Counted from the stretch's first letter, positions 17,020-25,812 are shown. The stretch: 64,000 nucleotides of DNA from Metabacillus indicus LMG 22858 (GCF_000708755.2 NZ_JGVU02000005.1:186001-250000), one strand, 5' to 3'. The notes: generated from the letters alone by a model not told the origin. Translations and numbers: made by a program.

Positions 17020-17925
17020 ATGGCCAATCCATGGTCACCGGACCAGACTGTTACAGCCGATCAGGCAGAAAAGCTCATATCAAAGGATTTTCCCGAGCTG
17101 CATCCGGTTCATGCCGAGCTGCTGGGGTATGGATTTGACAATACGGTGTTCAAAGTGAACGGCCAGTACGTTTTCCGGTTTCCGCGGAGAGAAACAGCGG
17201 TTGACCTGCTGAAGACAGAGGAGGGCGTGCTCCCTCTTCTTCCCGATCTTGGAATGGCTGTTCCAGTTCCCTTATTCAGCGGAAGCCCCGGATGCGGCTA
17301 TAAATGGCCATACCTTGGCTACAGGCATGTGCCTGGAAAAACACCGGTTAAATGGAATGGGGAACAGCAAAACCAGAATGCGCAAAAGCTCGCGTATTTC
17401 TTAAAAGCATTGCACGGCATCCCTGTTGAGACAGCCGAAAAATCCGGTGCTGAGCCGGACACATTTGGAAGACTTGATATGAACAAGCGCATCTCAATGT
17501 TGAGGGAGACGGCAGCTAAGCTGAGTGATCTCCTTCCGGAAAGTCCAATTGTAAAGCAGCTGAAAACATATGTGGAAAAACGGAAGCCATTGAAACAGGA
17601 CAGCTCCAATTGCCTGGTGCACGGGGACCTGCACATACGCAATGTTCTCGTAGACGAAGAAGGTTCCCTTACAGGAGTGATTGATTGGGGAGATCTTCAT
17701 ATCGGGCATCCGGCAGTTGATCTCTCGGCGGTTTACGGATTTTTCACTCCCTATGCAAGAAAGGTGTTTTTTGAGATATACGGTAACGTGAGCTCCGCAA
17801 CTGCAGAACTTGCGAGGTTTAAAGGAATCTATACACTATCCCTGCTTTTGCTCTACGGAATCGACCAAAAAGACAATGATTTGATAAGTTTGTCTGAGCA
17901 GGCTCTTAGGACAGCTATGATTTAA
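17020..17925 (+). CDS. APH/macrolide 2'-phosphotransferase family kinase
   Basis: 301-residue aminoglycoside-phosphotransferase-fold protein. The catalytic loop is VHGDLHIRNVLV (about residue 200) and the metal-binding motif is GVIDWGD (about 220). The N-terminus (GYGFDNTVFKVNGQYVFRFPRR) matches the nucleotide-binding lobe of macrolide phosphotransferases. Its chromosomal setting beside a helicase gene does not show whether it gives resistance or acts on a metabolite. Its ribosome site (AGGAG) lies in the end of the helicase gene; the intergenic gap is 2 bases. Confidence 0.82.
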   Translation: MANPWSPDQTVTADQAEKLISKDFPELHPVHAELLGYGFDNTVFKVNGQYVFRFPRRETAVDLLKTEEGVLPLLPDLGMAVPVPLFSGSPGCGYKWPYLGYRHVPGKTPVKWNGEQQNQNAQKLAYFLKALHGIPVETAEKSGAEPDTFGRLDMNKRISMLRETAAKLSDLLPESPIVKQLKTYVEKRKPLKQDSSNCLVHGDLHIRNVLVDEEGSLTGVIDWGDLHIGHPAVDLSAVYGFFTPYARKVFFEIYGNVSSATAELARFKGIYTLSLLLLYGIDQKDNDLISLSEQALRTAMI

Positions 17926-17960
17926 CGGAATCCAGATACGGATTCCGTTATTTTTTTTTG
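17924..17960 (+). terminator. Terminator of the helicase-kinase operon
   Basis: AACGGAATCC/GGATTCCGTT hairpin then nine Ts, overlapping the stop codon. Confidence 0.92.
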
Positions 17961-18034
17961 AAATGGCCGGTTACGATTTGGAACAACATTGGCCACAAGA
18001 AAACAAAATCCTTACAAAAAAAACCAAAAATATA

Positions 18035-18087
18035 TTTACAGCGTAACAATGTTATGTTACATTCAAACTAGACAACGTAACAATGTT
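18035..18087 (+). promoter_or_regulatory. yhbD promoter with dyad operator in the spacer
   Basis: TTTACA (18035-18040), 17-base spacer, TACATT (18058-18063). The spacer and -10 contain GTAACA-N6-TGTTAC (18043-18060), and the half CGTAACAATGTT recurs at 18076-18087, 34 bases after its first copy. A dyad between -35 and -10 is the hallmark of MerR-type control, and the gene behind it encodes a MerR-like N-terminal domain. Autoregulation is inferred. Confidence 0.55.
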
Positions 18088-18106
18088 TTACGAAAGGAGG
18101 ATTGAC

Positions 18107-18715
18107 TTGGAACAAGAGGTTATTTCAAAAAAAGAACTGCTTGATGAAACCGGAATTTCTTATGGCCAGCTTTACAGATGGAAGAGGAAAAACATCATTC
18201 CTGAAGAATGGTTTATAAAGAAATCAAGCTACACCGGCCAGGAGACATTTTTCCCGAAAGAGAAGATTCTTGAACGTGTGGAAGCGATAAAAGGAATGAA
18301 AGATGAATATTCCCTTGACGAATTGTCGGCGTTTTTTTCACCGAAGCCTGCGGAAGTGACGATGAAGGAAGATCTGCTCGTGAAGTTTCTGAAGCCCCAG
18401 ACATTGAACGCATTTGGTGATCTTTTCAGGGGTGAAAGCTATGATTTCCACTCCATTCTTTTTCTTTCGCTCGCAGAAGACCTCCGGGTAAAGCTCAATG
18501 ATGATCAGTGCAGAGAAATGCTTGGATTTTTGGCGGGCAGGTACAGGGAAGCTGAGCATAAAACAAGTGAACTGGTTGGATTTCAAAAGAACGGGGTCAC
18601 CATATGGGTGATCATCAGCCCGCCTTCTGAGGTCATTGCGGAAGCGGAAATACTTGTGAGGATCAATTTGGAAGACAAGGTTAATCAGTTGAAAAAACGG
18701 CTTTCGACCATTTAA
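18107..18715 (+). CDS. yhbD: YhbD-like protein with MerR-like HTH (DUF4004)
   Basis: 202 residues. The N-terminus (ISKKELLDETGISYGQLYRWKRKNI) is a MerR-type helix-turn-helix with the following wing; the rest is the DUF4004 body. In B. subtilis yhbD stands directly before the bactofilin genes yhbE and yhbF, as here. The TTG at 18107 is the start: AAAGGAGG lies 6 bases upstream, whereas the in-frame ATG at 18083 places that ribosome site inside the coding region. It is probably a regulator or assembly partner for the downstream bactofilin. Confidence 0.82.
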   Translation: MEQEVISKKELLDETGISYGQLYRWKRKNIIPEEWFIKKSSYTGQETFFPKEKILERVEAIKGMKDEYSLDELSAFFSPKPAEVTMKEDLLVKFLKPQTLNAFGDLFRGESYDFHSILFLSLAEDLRVKLNDDQCREMLGFLAGRYREAEHKTSELVGFQKNGVTIWVIISPPSEVIAEAEILVRINLEDKVNQLKKRLSTI

Positions 18716-18734
18716 TAATAAGGGGATGGGAAAA

Positions 18735-19517
18735 ATGGAACAGGCAACGAAACGGCATGATTTAAAAATAAATGGATCCGGTTCTGCAGGCGGCGGACAG
18801 TATGAGGATGTATCCATCAGCGGAAGCGGAAAGATCCATGGGGACGTTGAATGTGAAAGCCTGAAAATTGACGGTTCCGGTAAAGTGGAAGGATCTGTTC
18901 TTGCAGAGCAGATTAAAATCTCCGGATCTTCAACGTTAAAGGGGAAGATCGAAACAAAACTGCTCAAAGTCAACGGCAGCACAAAGTTTGAAGAAACGGT
19001 TTCTGCAGAAGAATTTACGGTGAACGGATCTGCAAAAATGCTGAAAGAATTGACGGCCGGGGAATTTAAAGTGAACGGGTCTGCAAAAGTGATGGGAAAG
19101 ATTCAAGCAGAGCGTGTGGAAGTAACGGGACTGCTGAGTGCATCAAAAGACTGTGAAGCAGAGAGCTTCCGTTCAAGCGGAGTGATTCATATCGGCGGAC
19201 TGCTCAGTGCGGATCAGATCGAGATTTGCATGGATCACTATTCAAAAGTGAAAGAAATTGGCGGTGAAACGATCACTGTGAGTGTCGAAAAATCATTTAG
19301 CCTGTTCCGCCGCCTGTTTCGTTTTCTGAATTCAGACCCTTATCTTCAAACAGAGGTTATTGAAGGAGATACAATCCGCCTTCAGAATACAAAAGCCAAG
19401 CTTGTCAGGGGAAAGGATATTTCAATTGGTGAAAACTGTGAAATCGGAACGGTTGAGTATACAGGAAGCCTTGATGTCCACCCGAAGGCAGCTGTGCAGG
19501 AGTCTGTGAAGGTGTAA
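18735..19517 (+). CDS. Bactofilin-like polymer-forming cytoskeletal protein (YhbE/YhbF family)
   Basis: 260 residues made of repeating short beta strands, with recurring units such as KINGSG, ISGSGKI, IDGSGKVEG and VNGSAK, the right-handed beta-helix pattern of bactofilins, which polymerise without nucleotide. B. subtilis has two such genes after yhbD; here there is one. The ATG at 18735 has AAGGGG 9 bases upstream and is preferred over the ATG at 18726, which touches it. The gap to yhbD is 19 bases, so the two are one operon. Confidence 0.85.
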   Translation: MEQATKRHDLKINGSGSAGGGQYEDVSISGSGKIHGDVECESLKIDGSGKVEGSVLAEQIKISGSSTLKGKIETKLLKVNGSTKFEETVSAEEFTVNGSAKMLKELTAGEFKVNGSAKVMGKIQAERVEVTGLLSASKDCEAESFRSSGVIHIGGLLSADQIEICMDHYSKVKEIGGETITVSVEKSFSLFRRLFRFLNSDPYLQTEVIEGDTIRLQNTKAKLVRGKDISIGENCEIGTVEYTGSLDVHPKAAVQESVKV

Positions 19518-19537
19518 CGTTGAAAGTCATTAATAAC

Positions 19538-19571
19538 AAAAAATCCGGCACACCGATGTGCCGGATTTTTT
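19538..19571 (+). terminator. Terminator of the yhbD-bactofilin operon
   Basis: AAAAATCCGGCACA/TGTGCCGGATTTTT hairpin with 4-base loop and T run. Confidence 0.92.
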
Positions 19572-19626
19572 GCTGCTAAGTAAATGATAAAAGTAATAGG
19601 CTTGAATAATATAACAAATTTATCCT

Positions 19627-19749
19627 CGTCCAGCTCCAGCGCCTAGATCCTCTGTCAGAACAAATCCGGCAAAAAAGTCAAAACCGGACTTTTCTGCCGG
19701 ATTCTTATCTGCCTATCGGAGCGGGTCTTGGCGCTTCCGCTTTTGTTCT
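19627..19749. repeat. Palindromic intergenic repeat element
   Basis: About 120 bp with outer arms GCTCCAGCGCC and GGCGCTTCCGC and a nested inner hairpin AATCCGGCA/TGCCGGATT that itself encloses AAGTC/GACTT. The border motifs (CAGCTCCAGCGCCTAG at one end, GGCGCTT..GCTTTTGTT at the other) resemble a short repeat I associate with many Bacillaceae genomes; this recognition is from memory. Its right edge is the stop codon of the ABC-F gene, so it forms that gene's 3' UTR and may act as its terminator. Confidence 0.7.
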
Positions 19750-21305
19750 TATGACTGAGACTGCTCCGCCCATTCTTCTACATTCCAGACCTTTGTGACC
19801 CAGTCTTCATAAAAGTCAGGTTCATGGCAGACAAGGACAACGGTCCCTTTGTATGCTTTAATGGCTCGTTTCAGCTCTTCTTTCGCTGTTACGTCCAAGT
19901 GGTTCGTAGGCTCGTCAAACAGCAGCCAGTTTGATTCGTTCTGAAGCAGTTTGCACAGGCGCACCTTTGCTTGTTCGCCTCCGCTCAGCTGATTAAGCGG
20001 ACGGGAAATGTGTTCATTTTTCAGGCCGACACGTGCGAGCATCGCCCGAACCTGATGCTGGTCAAGGCCAGGGAAAGCACTCCACACGTCGTCAATCGGC
20101 GTAATGTTTTCCGCTTTTACTTCCTGCTCAAAGTAAGAAGGATAAAGGAAGTCTCCAAGCTGGATCGACCCGCCAAGAGGCTTGATTTTTCCTAAAATTG
20201 TTTTAAGCAGGGTGGATTTTCCGACCCCGTTGCAGCCGACGATTGCGATTTTTTCCCCGCGTTCGATCGTCATCGTAAGTTTTGGAAGCAGTGGCTGCGT
20301 ATAGCCGATTTCGACGTCTTTTCCTTCAAAGACATAACGGCTGCTTCCGCGGGATTCTTTAAATTCAAATGTCGGTTTCATCGCTGTCTCAGGGCGGTCA
20401 ATCCGCTCCATGCGGTCAAGCTGCTTTTGGCGGCTTTTTGCACGTCCGGTTGTGGAATAGCGTGCCTTGTTTTTAGCGATGAAATCCTCCTGTTTTTTAA
20501 TGAAATCCTTCTGTTTCTCATACGCGTTAATGTGCTGGTTCTTGTTGATTTCCGCAAGCTCCAGGAATTTTTCATAAGTTGCTGTGTAGCGCGTCAGCTT
20601 TGAGAACTCAAGATGGAAAATGACATCAACAATCCCGTTCATGAATTCCGTATCATGCGAAATCAAAAGGAATGCATGAGGATATTCTCTCAAGTAATTG
20701 CTGAGCCAGTTAATATGCTCAACATCAAGGTAGTTCGTCGGCTCATCCAGAAGAAGCACTTCAGGCTGTTCAAGCAGCAGCTTTGCAAGGAGAACCTTCG
20801 TCCGCTGCCCGCCGCTCAGGGCTGATACGTCGCGGTCGAGTCCGATGGCATCGAGGCCGAGCCCGCGTGCCGCTTCCTCAACCTTCATATCAAGCGAGTA
20901 AAAGCCTCCTGCGTCCAGGTGATCCTGAATTTCCCCCATCTTTTCAAGAAGATCTTCAAGCTCTTCAGGAGAGGCATCTCCCATCTTCGCGATGACTTCG
21001 TTTAACTCTTCTTCCTTTTTATACAGGGGCAGGAATGCGTCCCGTAAAACGTCTCTGATCGTCTTCCCTTTTGAAAGGACAGTATGCTGATCAAGGTATC
21101 CGTAGTGAACACCGGGTGTCCACTCGACTTTTCCTGTGTCATGGATCAATTCTTTTGTCAGGATGTTCATCAGCGTCGATTTCCCCACGCCGTTCGCTCC
21201 GACAAGGCCTACATGCTCACCCGGCAGAAGCCTGAAGGATACATCTTTAAATAAAGTACGGTCGCCAAACGTATGGCCTAATTTATCAATTGTAAGTAAA
21301 CTCAT
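19749..21305 (-). CDS. yfmM: ABC-F ATPase, YfmM-like
   Basis: 518-residue tandem ABC ATPase without membrane segments. Walker A motifs are at residues 36-44 (GANGVGKST) and 358-365 (CNGVGKST), signature motifs at 164 (LSGGQ) and 440 (LSGGE), Walker B/H regions at 184-194 and 461-471, and a charged interdomain linker at about 250-310. ABC-F proteins act on the ribosome, rescuing stalls or protecting against antibiotics. Length and sequence fit the YfmM subgroup, but paralogues are easily confused. GGAGGG lies 11 bases before the ATG. Confidence 0.88.
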   Translation of the reverse strand: MSLLTIDKLGHTFGDRTLFKDVSFRLLPGEHVGLVGANGVGKSTLMNILTKELIHDTGKVEWTPGVHYGYLDQHTVLSKGKTIRDVLRDAFLPLYKKEEELNEVIAKMGDASPEELEDLLEKMGEIQDHLDAGGFYSLDMKVEEAARGLGLDAIGLDRDVSALSGGQRTKVLLAKLLLEQPEVLLLDEPTNYLDVEHINWLSNYLREYPHAFLLISHDTEFMNGIVDVIFHLEFSKLTRYTATYEKFLELAEINKNQHINAYEKQKDFIKKQEDFIAKNKARYSTTGRAKSRQKQLDRMERIDRPETAMKPTFEFKESRGSSRYVFEGKDVEIGYTQPLLPKLTMTIERGEKIAIVGCNGVGKSTLLKTILGKIKPLGGSIQLGDFLYPSYFEQEVKAENITPIDDVWSAFPGLDQHQVRAMLARVGLKNEHISRPLNQLSGGEQAKVRLCKLLQNESNWLLFDEPTNHLDVTAKEELKRAIKAYKGTVVLVCHEPDFYEDWVTKVWNVEEWAEQSQS

Positions 21306-21423
21306 GTTCTTTTTAACCCTCCGCTGCTTTCTAAACGTTTCATTCTACCATCATACTAAATCCGGGTTGTTTAAGCTATACCGCAGAAGCGGAACATTAT
21401 GGCACTATGTTGTCTGAAAACGG

Positions 21424-21445
21424 GAAAAAAACTGCGGTGCCGCAG
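21424..21445 (-). terminator. Terminator of the DUF1801 gene
   Basis: On the minus strand CTGCG-GCAC-CGCAG followed by seven Ts, starting at the base after the stop codon. Confidence 0.82.
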
Positions 21446-21805
21446 CTAGGAAAGGTGTTTGCTTCTTACGTCCGCGAGCATGCGGTCAATGCAGTCGAGG
21501 ATAATGCTTTTAGGCGTATCAGAGTTTTCTTTCAGGATGATGCAGGTTTTTCCTGTAATTCTCGTTGCAAGGTCTTCATGGTATGGGGCAACGATTCCGG
21601 GATCCATTAAATAAAACATCAGACCTTTTTCCCGGCTTGCAAAGCCTGCAGCAGGTTCGCCCGAAAGCGAATAGACCGGAAATCCGTATTGAAAGCCCTC
21701 CTCCGCAAACGGAAGGGCAGCAAGTATCTTCTTGCGCAGCAGAACCATATCTGCCAGGTGGTTAATATTTGCTTTTGAAAAGTAATTCTGTACTTCAGCG
21801 TGCAT
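21446..21805 (-). CDS. DUF1801 (YdhG-like) protein
   Basis: 119-residue single-domain protein of the DUF1801/YdhG fold (PFAEEGFQYGFPVYSL, then DPGIVAPYHEDLATRITGKTCI). Related proteins include a frataxin-like iron chaperone in Bacillus, but the family is broad and mostly uncharacterised. GTGAGG precedes the ATG. It stands alone, divergent from the downstream kinase-like gene. Confidence 0.8.
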   Translation of the reverse strand: MHAEVQNYFSKANINHLADMVLLRKKILAALPFAEEGFQYGFPVYSLSGEPAAGFASREKGLMFYLMDPGIVAPYHEDLATRITGKTCIILKENSDTPKSIILDCIDRMLADVRSKHLS

Positions 21806-21906
21806 GACTGAACCTCACTTTCAGTGTTCGTGCTAAACAGCCTCCTGTCTCTGAATATGGTAACATATGAGAGAAATCTTGTTTTTTTCAGGACAGGGGG
21901 ATGGGT

Positions 21907-22821
21907 ATGGAACGAGATTTAGAAAGCTATTTTGACAGCTTCAAAACCATAAATCAAATAGAAAAAGGGTTCTCATATGATAATAAGTATCTTGCAGTGG
22001 ACGAAGACGGGAAGAAATATGTCATTCGCACGGCAGATTTGAATCAGCAGGCTTCTAAGCTTAAAGAATATGAAATGCTAAAAGAAGCTGAAAAACGCGG
22101 TGTTCAGTCATCAGGCCCTGTTGATTTCGGGATCATTGAATCTTTGAATATCTGCTATATGATCGTCCGTTATATTGAGGGTGAAGAAGCTTTGGACGTA
22201 CTTCCCGGGCTTACTGTCAGCGAGCAGTACGAGATTGGCTTTAAGGCCGGCCTTGAGCTGCATGCTCTGCATGCAATCCCGGCGCCGCCGTCGCCTCACA
22301 CATGGTATGAGGCCGCTTCTGCCAAGCATCAGCGATATGCGGACGCATATGTTGGGCTCGACATCCAGCTTGAGTATGGTGACCGTGCCGGTCAATTTAT
22401 TGATCAACATCTTCACTTGCTCAAAGGCCGTCCGCGCACTTTTCAGCACGATGATTTTCATCCCGCAAATCTGATTGTGAAAGACAGGAAATATGCGGGC
22501 TGCATTGACTTTAACCGCCATGATTTTGGTGATCCATATCATGATTTCTATAAAGTGGCCCTGTTCAGCAGGGAAGTAAGTGTTCCCTTTTCGGCAGGAC
22601 AGATTGACGGTTACTTTAAAGACGGCATTCCGCATGATTTTTGGGCGCTGTACAGTGTCTATGCAGCAATGAGCATCTTTTCAGCCGTTGTCTGGACGAA
22701 AAGAGAAACGCCGCATCTGATGGATGAGATGCTCTCAAGGCTCAACATGATTGCAGCAGACCATTCAGATTTTGACCAGTGCGAGCCAGAGTGGTACAAA
22801 ACCTTCAGTGTGAAGATGTGA
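21907..22821 (+). CDS. APH-fold phosphotransferase
   Basis: 304-residue kinase-like protein with catalytic HDDFHPANLIV and metal-binding CIDFNRHDFGDPYHDF, the aminoglycoside/choline kinase signature. The N-lobe (EKGFSYDNKYLAVDEDGKKYVIR) fits nucleotide binding. It is only distantly like the kinase at 17.0 kb. The ATG at 21907 is preferred: GGGGG lies 6 bases before it, while the ATG at 21901 abuts the same Gs. The substrate is unknown; a small-molecule or antibiotic kinase role is possible. Confidence 0.78.
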   Translation: MERDLESYFDSFKTINQIEKGFSYDNKYLAVDEDGKKYVIRTADLNQQASKLKEYEMLKEAEKRGVQSSGPVDFGIIESLNICYMIVRYIEGEEALDVLPGLTVSEQYEIGFKAGLELHALHAIPAPPSPHTWYEAASAKHQRYADAYVGLDIQLEYGDRAGQFIDQHLHLLKGRPRTFQHDDFHPANLIVKDRKYAGCIDFNRHDFGDPYHDFYKVALFSREVSVPFSAGQIDGYFKDGIPHDFWALYSVYAAMSIFSAVVWTKRETPHLMDEMLSRLNMIAADHSDFDQCEPEWYKTFSVKM

Positions 22822-22858
22822 TACGATATACTATCGAATGAAAGTGAGGAATGTGACT

Positions 22859-25036
22859 ATGGGAAAAATTGCAGTACTTGCAGAAAAGCCTTCTGTCGGA
22901 AGGGACCTTGCAAGAGTGTTACAGTGCGGAAAAAAAGGCAACGGGTATTTTGAAGGCAGCAAATACATTGTGACATGGGCTCTAGGCCATCTTGTTACAC
23001 ACGCAGATCCTGAAGCGTACAGTGATTCCTACAAAACGTGGAAGATGGAAGATTTGCCGATGCTTCCAAACGAGCTGAAACTCGTTGTGATAAAAAAGAC
23101 AAGCAAGCAATTTCATGCGGTAAAAGCCGTATTAAATCGCAAGGACGTAACAGAAATCGTCATCGCGACTGACGCCGGACGGGAAGGCGAGCTTGTCGCA
23201 CGCTGGATTATTGAAAAAGCACATGTCCATAAACCGATTAAAAGGCTGTGGATATCATCTGTGACGGATAAAGCCATTAATGAAGGGTTCAAAAAGCTGA
23301 AAAATGGAAAAGACTATGAGCCTCTTTTCCATTCAGCTGAAGCAAGAGCGGAGGCGGACTGGATCGTCGGGATGAATGCGACCCGTGCGCTCACTACAAA
23401 GCACAATGCCCAGCTCTCATCAGGTCGGGTTCAGACACCGACGCTTGCCATTATTGCAGCGCGCGAAGAAGAAATTAGGCAGTTTCAGCCGAAAACATAC
23501 TATGGCCTGAAAGCCCAGACAAAAGAGGGGCTGCATCTCGTCTGGCAGGATGCAAAAACGAAGGATATCAAATCCTTTCAACAGGAGAAAGTGGCCGCTT
23601 TATCAAAGGGGCTTTCAGGGAAAGATGCTGTCATAGTGTCTGCGGACAAAGCGCGCAAAAAGACGTTTTCTCCCGCCCTGTATGATCTGACAGAGCTTCA
23701 GAGGGACGCGAATAAGCGGTTCGGCTACTCGGCTAAAGAAACGCTGTCCATCATGCAAAAGCTCTATGAACAGCATAAAGTGCTGACCTATCCAAGAACA
23801 GATTCGCGCTTTTTAAGTTCAGACCTTGTCGATACACTTGCAGAACGGGTAAAAGCCTGCGGAGTAAAACCATATGCTAAAGCAGCGATGAAGATTCTCC
23901 AAAAGCCAATCAAGGCGAATTCGTCATTTGTGGATGACAGCAAGGTTTCTGATCACCACGCCATTATTCCAACGGAAGAAACGGTTATTTCATCTGCCTT
24001 CAGCGACAAAGAGAGAAAAATTTACGATTTAGTCGTCAAGCGGTTCCTTGCCGTTCTCTCCCCGGCTTTTGAATATGAGCAAACATCGCTCACGTGCAGG
24101 ATTGGAGATGAGACCTTCCTTGCGAAAGGAAAAGCGGTCCTCTCTCAAGGGTGGAAAGAAGTGTATGAGTATGAAGAGGAAGACGAGAAGGACGGCCTTT
24201 CAGAGCAGCAGCTTCCGGTTCTGAACAAAGGTGACGTGCTGAGCGTTCAGTCACTTGTTCAGACGAAAGGAGAAACAAAGCCTCCTTCCCGCTTCAATGA
24301 AGCTTCCCTGCTTTCAGCGATGGAAAATCCGGCAAAATATATGTCCGGGAATGCAGATCTAAAGAAAGTCATCGGCGAAACCGGCGGTCTTGGGACCGTG
24401 GCAACCCGGGCTGACATTATTGAAAAGCTGTTCAACAGCTTCTTAGTTGAGAAAAAAGGAAAAGAACTTTTCGTCACTTCCAAGGGAAAACAGCTTCTCG
24501 AGCTTGTGCCGGAAGACTTGAAATCGCCTGCCCTCACAGCGGAGTGGGAACAAAAGCTTACACAAATCGCCAAAGGCAAGCTTGCAAAGCAGGCCTTCGT
24601 CCAGGAGATGAGGGGCTATGCAAAAGCGGTTGTCCAGGAAGTGAAAAACAGCAGCAAAACCTTTAAGCACGATAACCTCGTCGGCAAAAAATGCCCTGAG
24701 TGCGGCAAGCTTCTTCTTGAAGTGAACGGCAAAAAAGGGAAAATGCACGTGTGTCAGGACAGGGAGTGCGGCTACAGAAAAGGTATCGCGCGCACAACCA
24801 ATGCCAGATGCCCAGTATGCCATAAAAAGCTCGAGCTTCGCGGCGAGGGAGACGGGCAGTTCTTCCTGTGCAAATGCGGCCACCGCGAAAAGCTCTCCTC
24901 CTTTACGGAACGCAAAAAGAAAACCCAGAACACAAAAGTGTCCAAAAAAGAAGTCGCAAACTACATGAAAAAACAGAATGATGAATTATCAAACCCCGCT
25001 CTGGCAGATGCCCTGTCCAAGCTGAAGTTTGACTGA
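22859..25036 (+). CDS. topB: DNA topoisomerase III
   Basis: 725-residue type IA topoisomerase. The TOPRIM domain opens with AEKPSVGRDLARVL and continues with ATDAGREGELVARWI. The active-site tyrosine lies in LTYPRTDSRFL at about residue 311. Two Cys4 zinc ribbons follow near residues 611 and 650 (CPECGK..CQDRECGY and CPVCHKK..CKCG). It relaxes and decatenates DNA, resolving recombination and replication intermediates. The ATG at 22859 has GTGAGG upstream and gives the conserved start MGKIAVLAEKPS; the ATG at 22838 adds 7 unsupported residues. Length fits the family. Confidence 0.96.
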   Translation: MGKIAVLAEKPSVGRDLARVLQCGKKGNGYFEGSKYIVTWALGHLVTHADPEAYSDSYKTWKMEDLPMLPNELKLVVIKKTSKQFHAVKAVLNRKDVTEIVIATDAGREGELVARWIIEKAHVHKPIKRLWISSVTDKAINEGFKKLKNGKDYEPLFHSAEARAEADWIVGMNATRALTTKHNAQLSSGRVQTPTLAIIAAREEEIRQFQPKTYYGLKAQTKEGLHLVWQDAKTKDIKSFQQEKVAALSKGLSGKDAVIVSADKARKKTFSPALYDLTELQRDANKRFGYSAKETLSIMQKLYEQHKVLTYPRTDSRFLSSDLVDTLAERVKACGVKPYAKAAMKILQKPIKANSSFVDDSKVSDHHAIIPTEETVISSAFSDKERKIYDLVVKRFLAVLSPAFEYEQTSLTCRIGDETFLAKGKAVLSQGWKEVYEYEEEDEKDGLSEQQLPVLNKGDVLSVQSLVQTKGETKPPSRFNEASLLSAMENPAKYMSGNADLKKVIGETGGLGTVATRADIIEKLFNSFLVEKKGKELFVTSKGKQLLELVPEDLKSPALTAEWEQKLTQIAKGKLAKQAFVQEMRGYAKAVVQEVKNSSKTFKHDNLVGKKCPECGKLLLEVNGKKGKMHVCQDRECGYRKGIARTTNARCPVCHKKLELRGEGDGQFFLCKCGHREKLSSFTERKKKTQNTKVSKKEVANYMKKQNDELSNPALADALSKLKFD

Positions 25037-25040
25037 CATG

Positions 25041-25072
25041 CAGCAGTCCCGGAAATCCGGGGCTGCTTTTTA
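25041..25072 (+). terminator. topB terminator
   Basis: AGCAG.CCCGG/CCGGGGCTGCT hairpin followed by TTTTT. Confidence 0.85.
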
Positions 25073-25105
25073 TGAGCGGGGAAGGGGTGTGAGCGGTGGT
25101 TTGCT

Positions 25106-25365
25106 TACCCTCGGAAACCGAAAAACGATAAGCGAGGGTAAGCAAAAGCGAGAATCGTACCCTGGCAAACCGTAAAACGATCTGGGAGGGTAAGCAAATG
25201 CCTGAATCGTACCCTGGCAAACCGTAAAACGATATGGGAGGGTAAACAAATGCTAGAATCATACCCTGCAAAACTGTAAAACGATCTGGGAGGGTAAGCA
25301 ACCGGTGGAATTGTACCCTGCAAAACTGTAAAACGATATGAGAGGGTAAGTAAATGCCTTACGGG
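25106..25365. repeat. 52-bp tandem hairpin repeat array 1 (five units)
   Basis: TACCCT recurs at 25106, 25158, 25210, 25262 and 25314, exactly 52 bases apart each time. Every unit is TACCCT, 23 bases, AGGGTA, then a 17-base spacer starting A(G/A)CAA in four of the five. The arms never vary, while the loop and spacer do. In unit 1 the stem is longer (GCTTACCCTCG with CGAGGGTAAGC, 11 bp). No T run follows the stems. The region lies between the topB terminator and the qox promoter. Reading frames across it only translate the repeat. Confidence 0.9.
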
Positions 25366-25607
25366 GTATGCTGAATTACCCAACTTTTGGAATCCGCCAA
25401 TGCTCTTTCAGTTTTAAAAATACCCCTTCCCAAACTAGATAAAAAGTCTGAGAGTTTGAACATATTACAGAGTTTACCCCTTCTGCGGCAAGGGTAAAAA
25501 GAGGTTTGATGCTCTCTTTACTTATTTATCCTTAAAAAGAAAAATTTTTAATAAAAACACTTTCAATTCCATTAAAAGAAAGGACTGGAATAAATATGAC
25601 TAAAGTA

Positions 25608-25660
25608 TGATGAAAATGTGACATTTGTTTGAACGACTGATGAAATGTTCGTGACATTTG
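25608..25660 (+). promoter_or_regulatory. Direct repeat upstream of the qox operon, candidate regulator site
   Basis: TGATGAAAATGTGACATTTG (25608-25627) is repeated as TGATGAAATGTTC plus GTGACATTTG (25638-25660); the shared GTGACATTTG cores are 33 bases apart, about three helical turns. This lies about 150 bp before qoxA. A GCTTTTT/AAAAAGC hairpin lies nearer the gene at 25751-25768. Same-face direct repeats suggest a response regulator or redox regulator; none is identified. The rest of 25366-25812 shows no gene. Confidence 0.4.
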
Positions 25661-25812
25661 ATGAAGGGTACTCACATGATGAAGCCTGCTCTGCTAGCAT
25701 ATAGAGGAAAAGAAAACGAAAACATCGTTTTTCTGCCATAATTTAAACGTGCTTTTTTTGCAAAAAGCATGCATAATAGTCATGCCATTAATTAGGAAGG
25801 AAGGTGAACCTG

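Noticed and set aside
24903-25383. Overlapping minus-strand reading frames of 92 and 132 residues
   Set aside because: They translate the 52-bp repeat array and its flank (and the end of topB antisense); because 52 is not a multiple of 3, the same DNA is read in all three frames, giving a 52-residue pseudo-repeat. No ribosome site.
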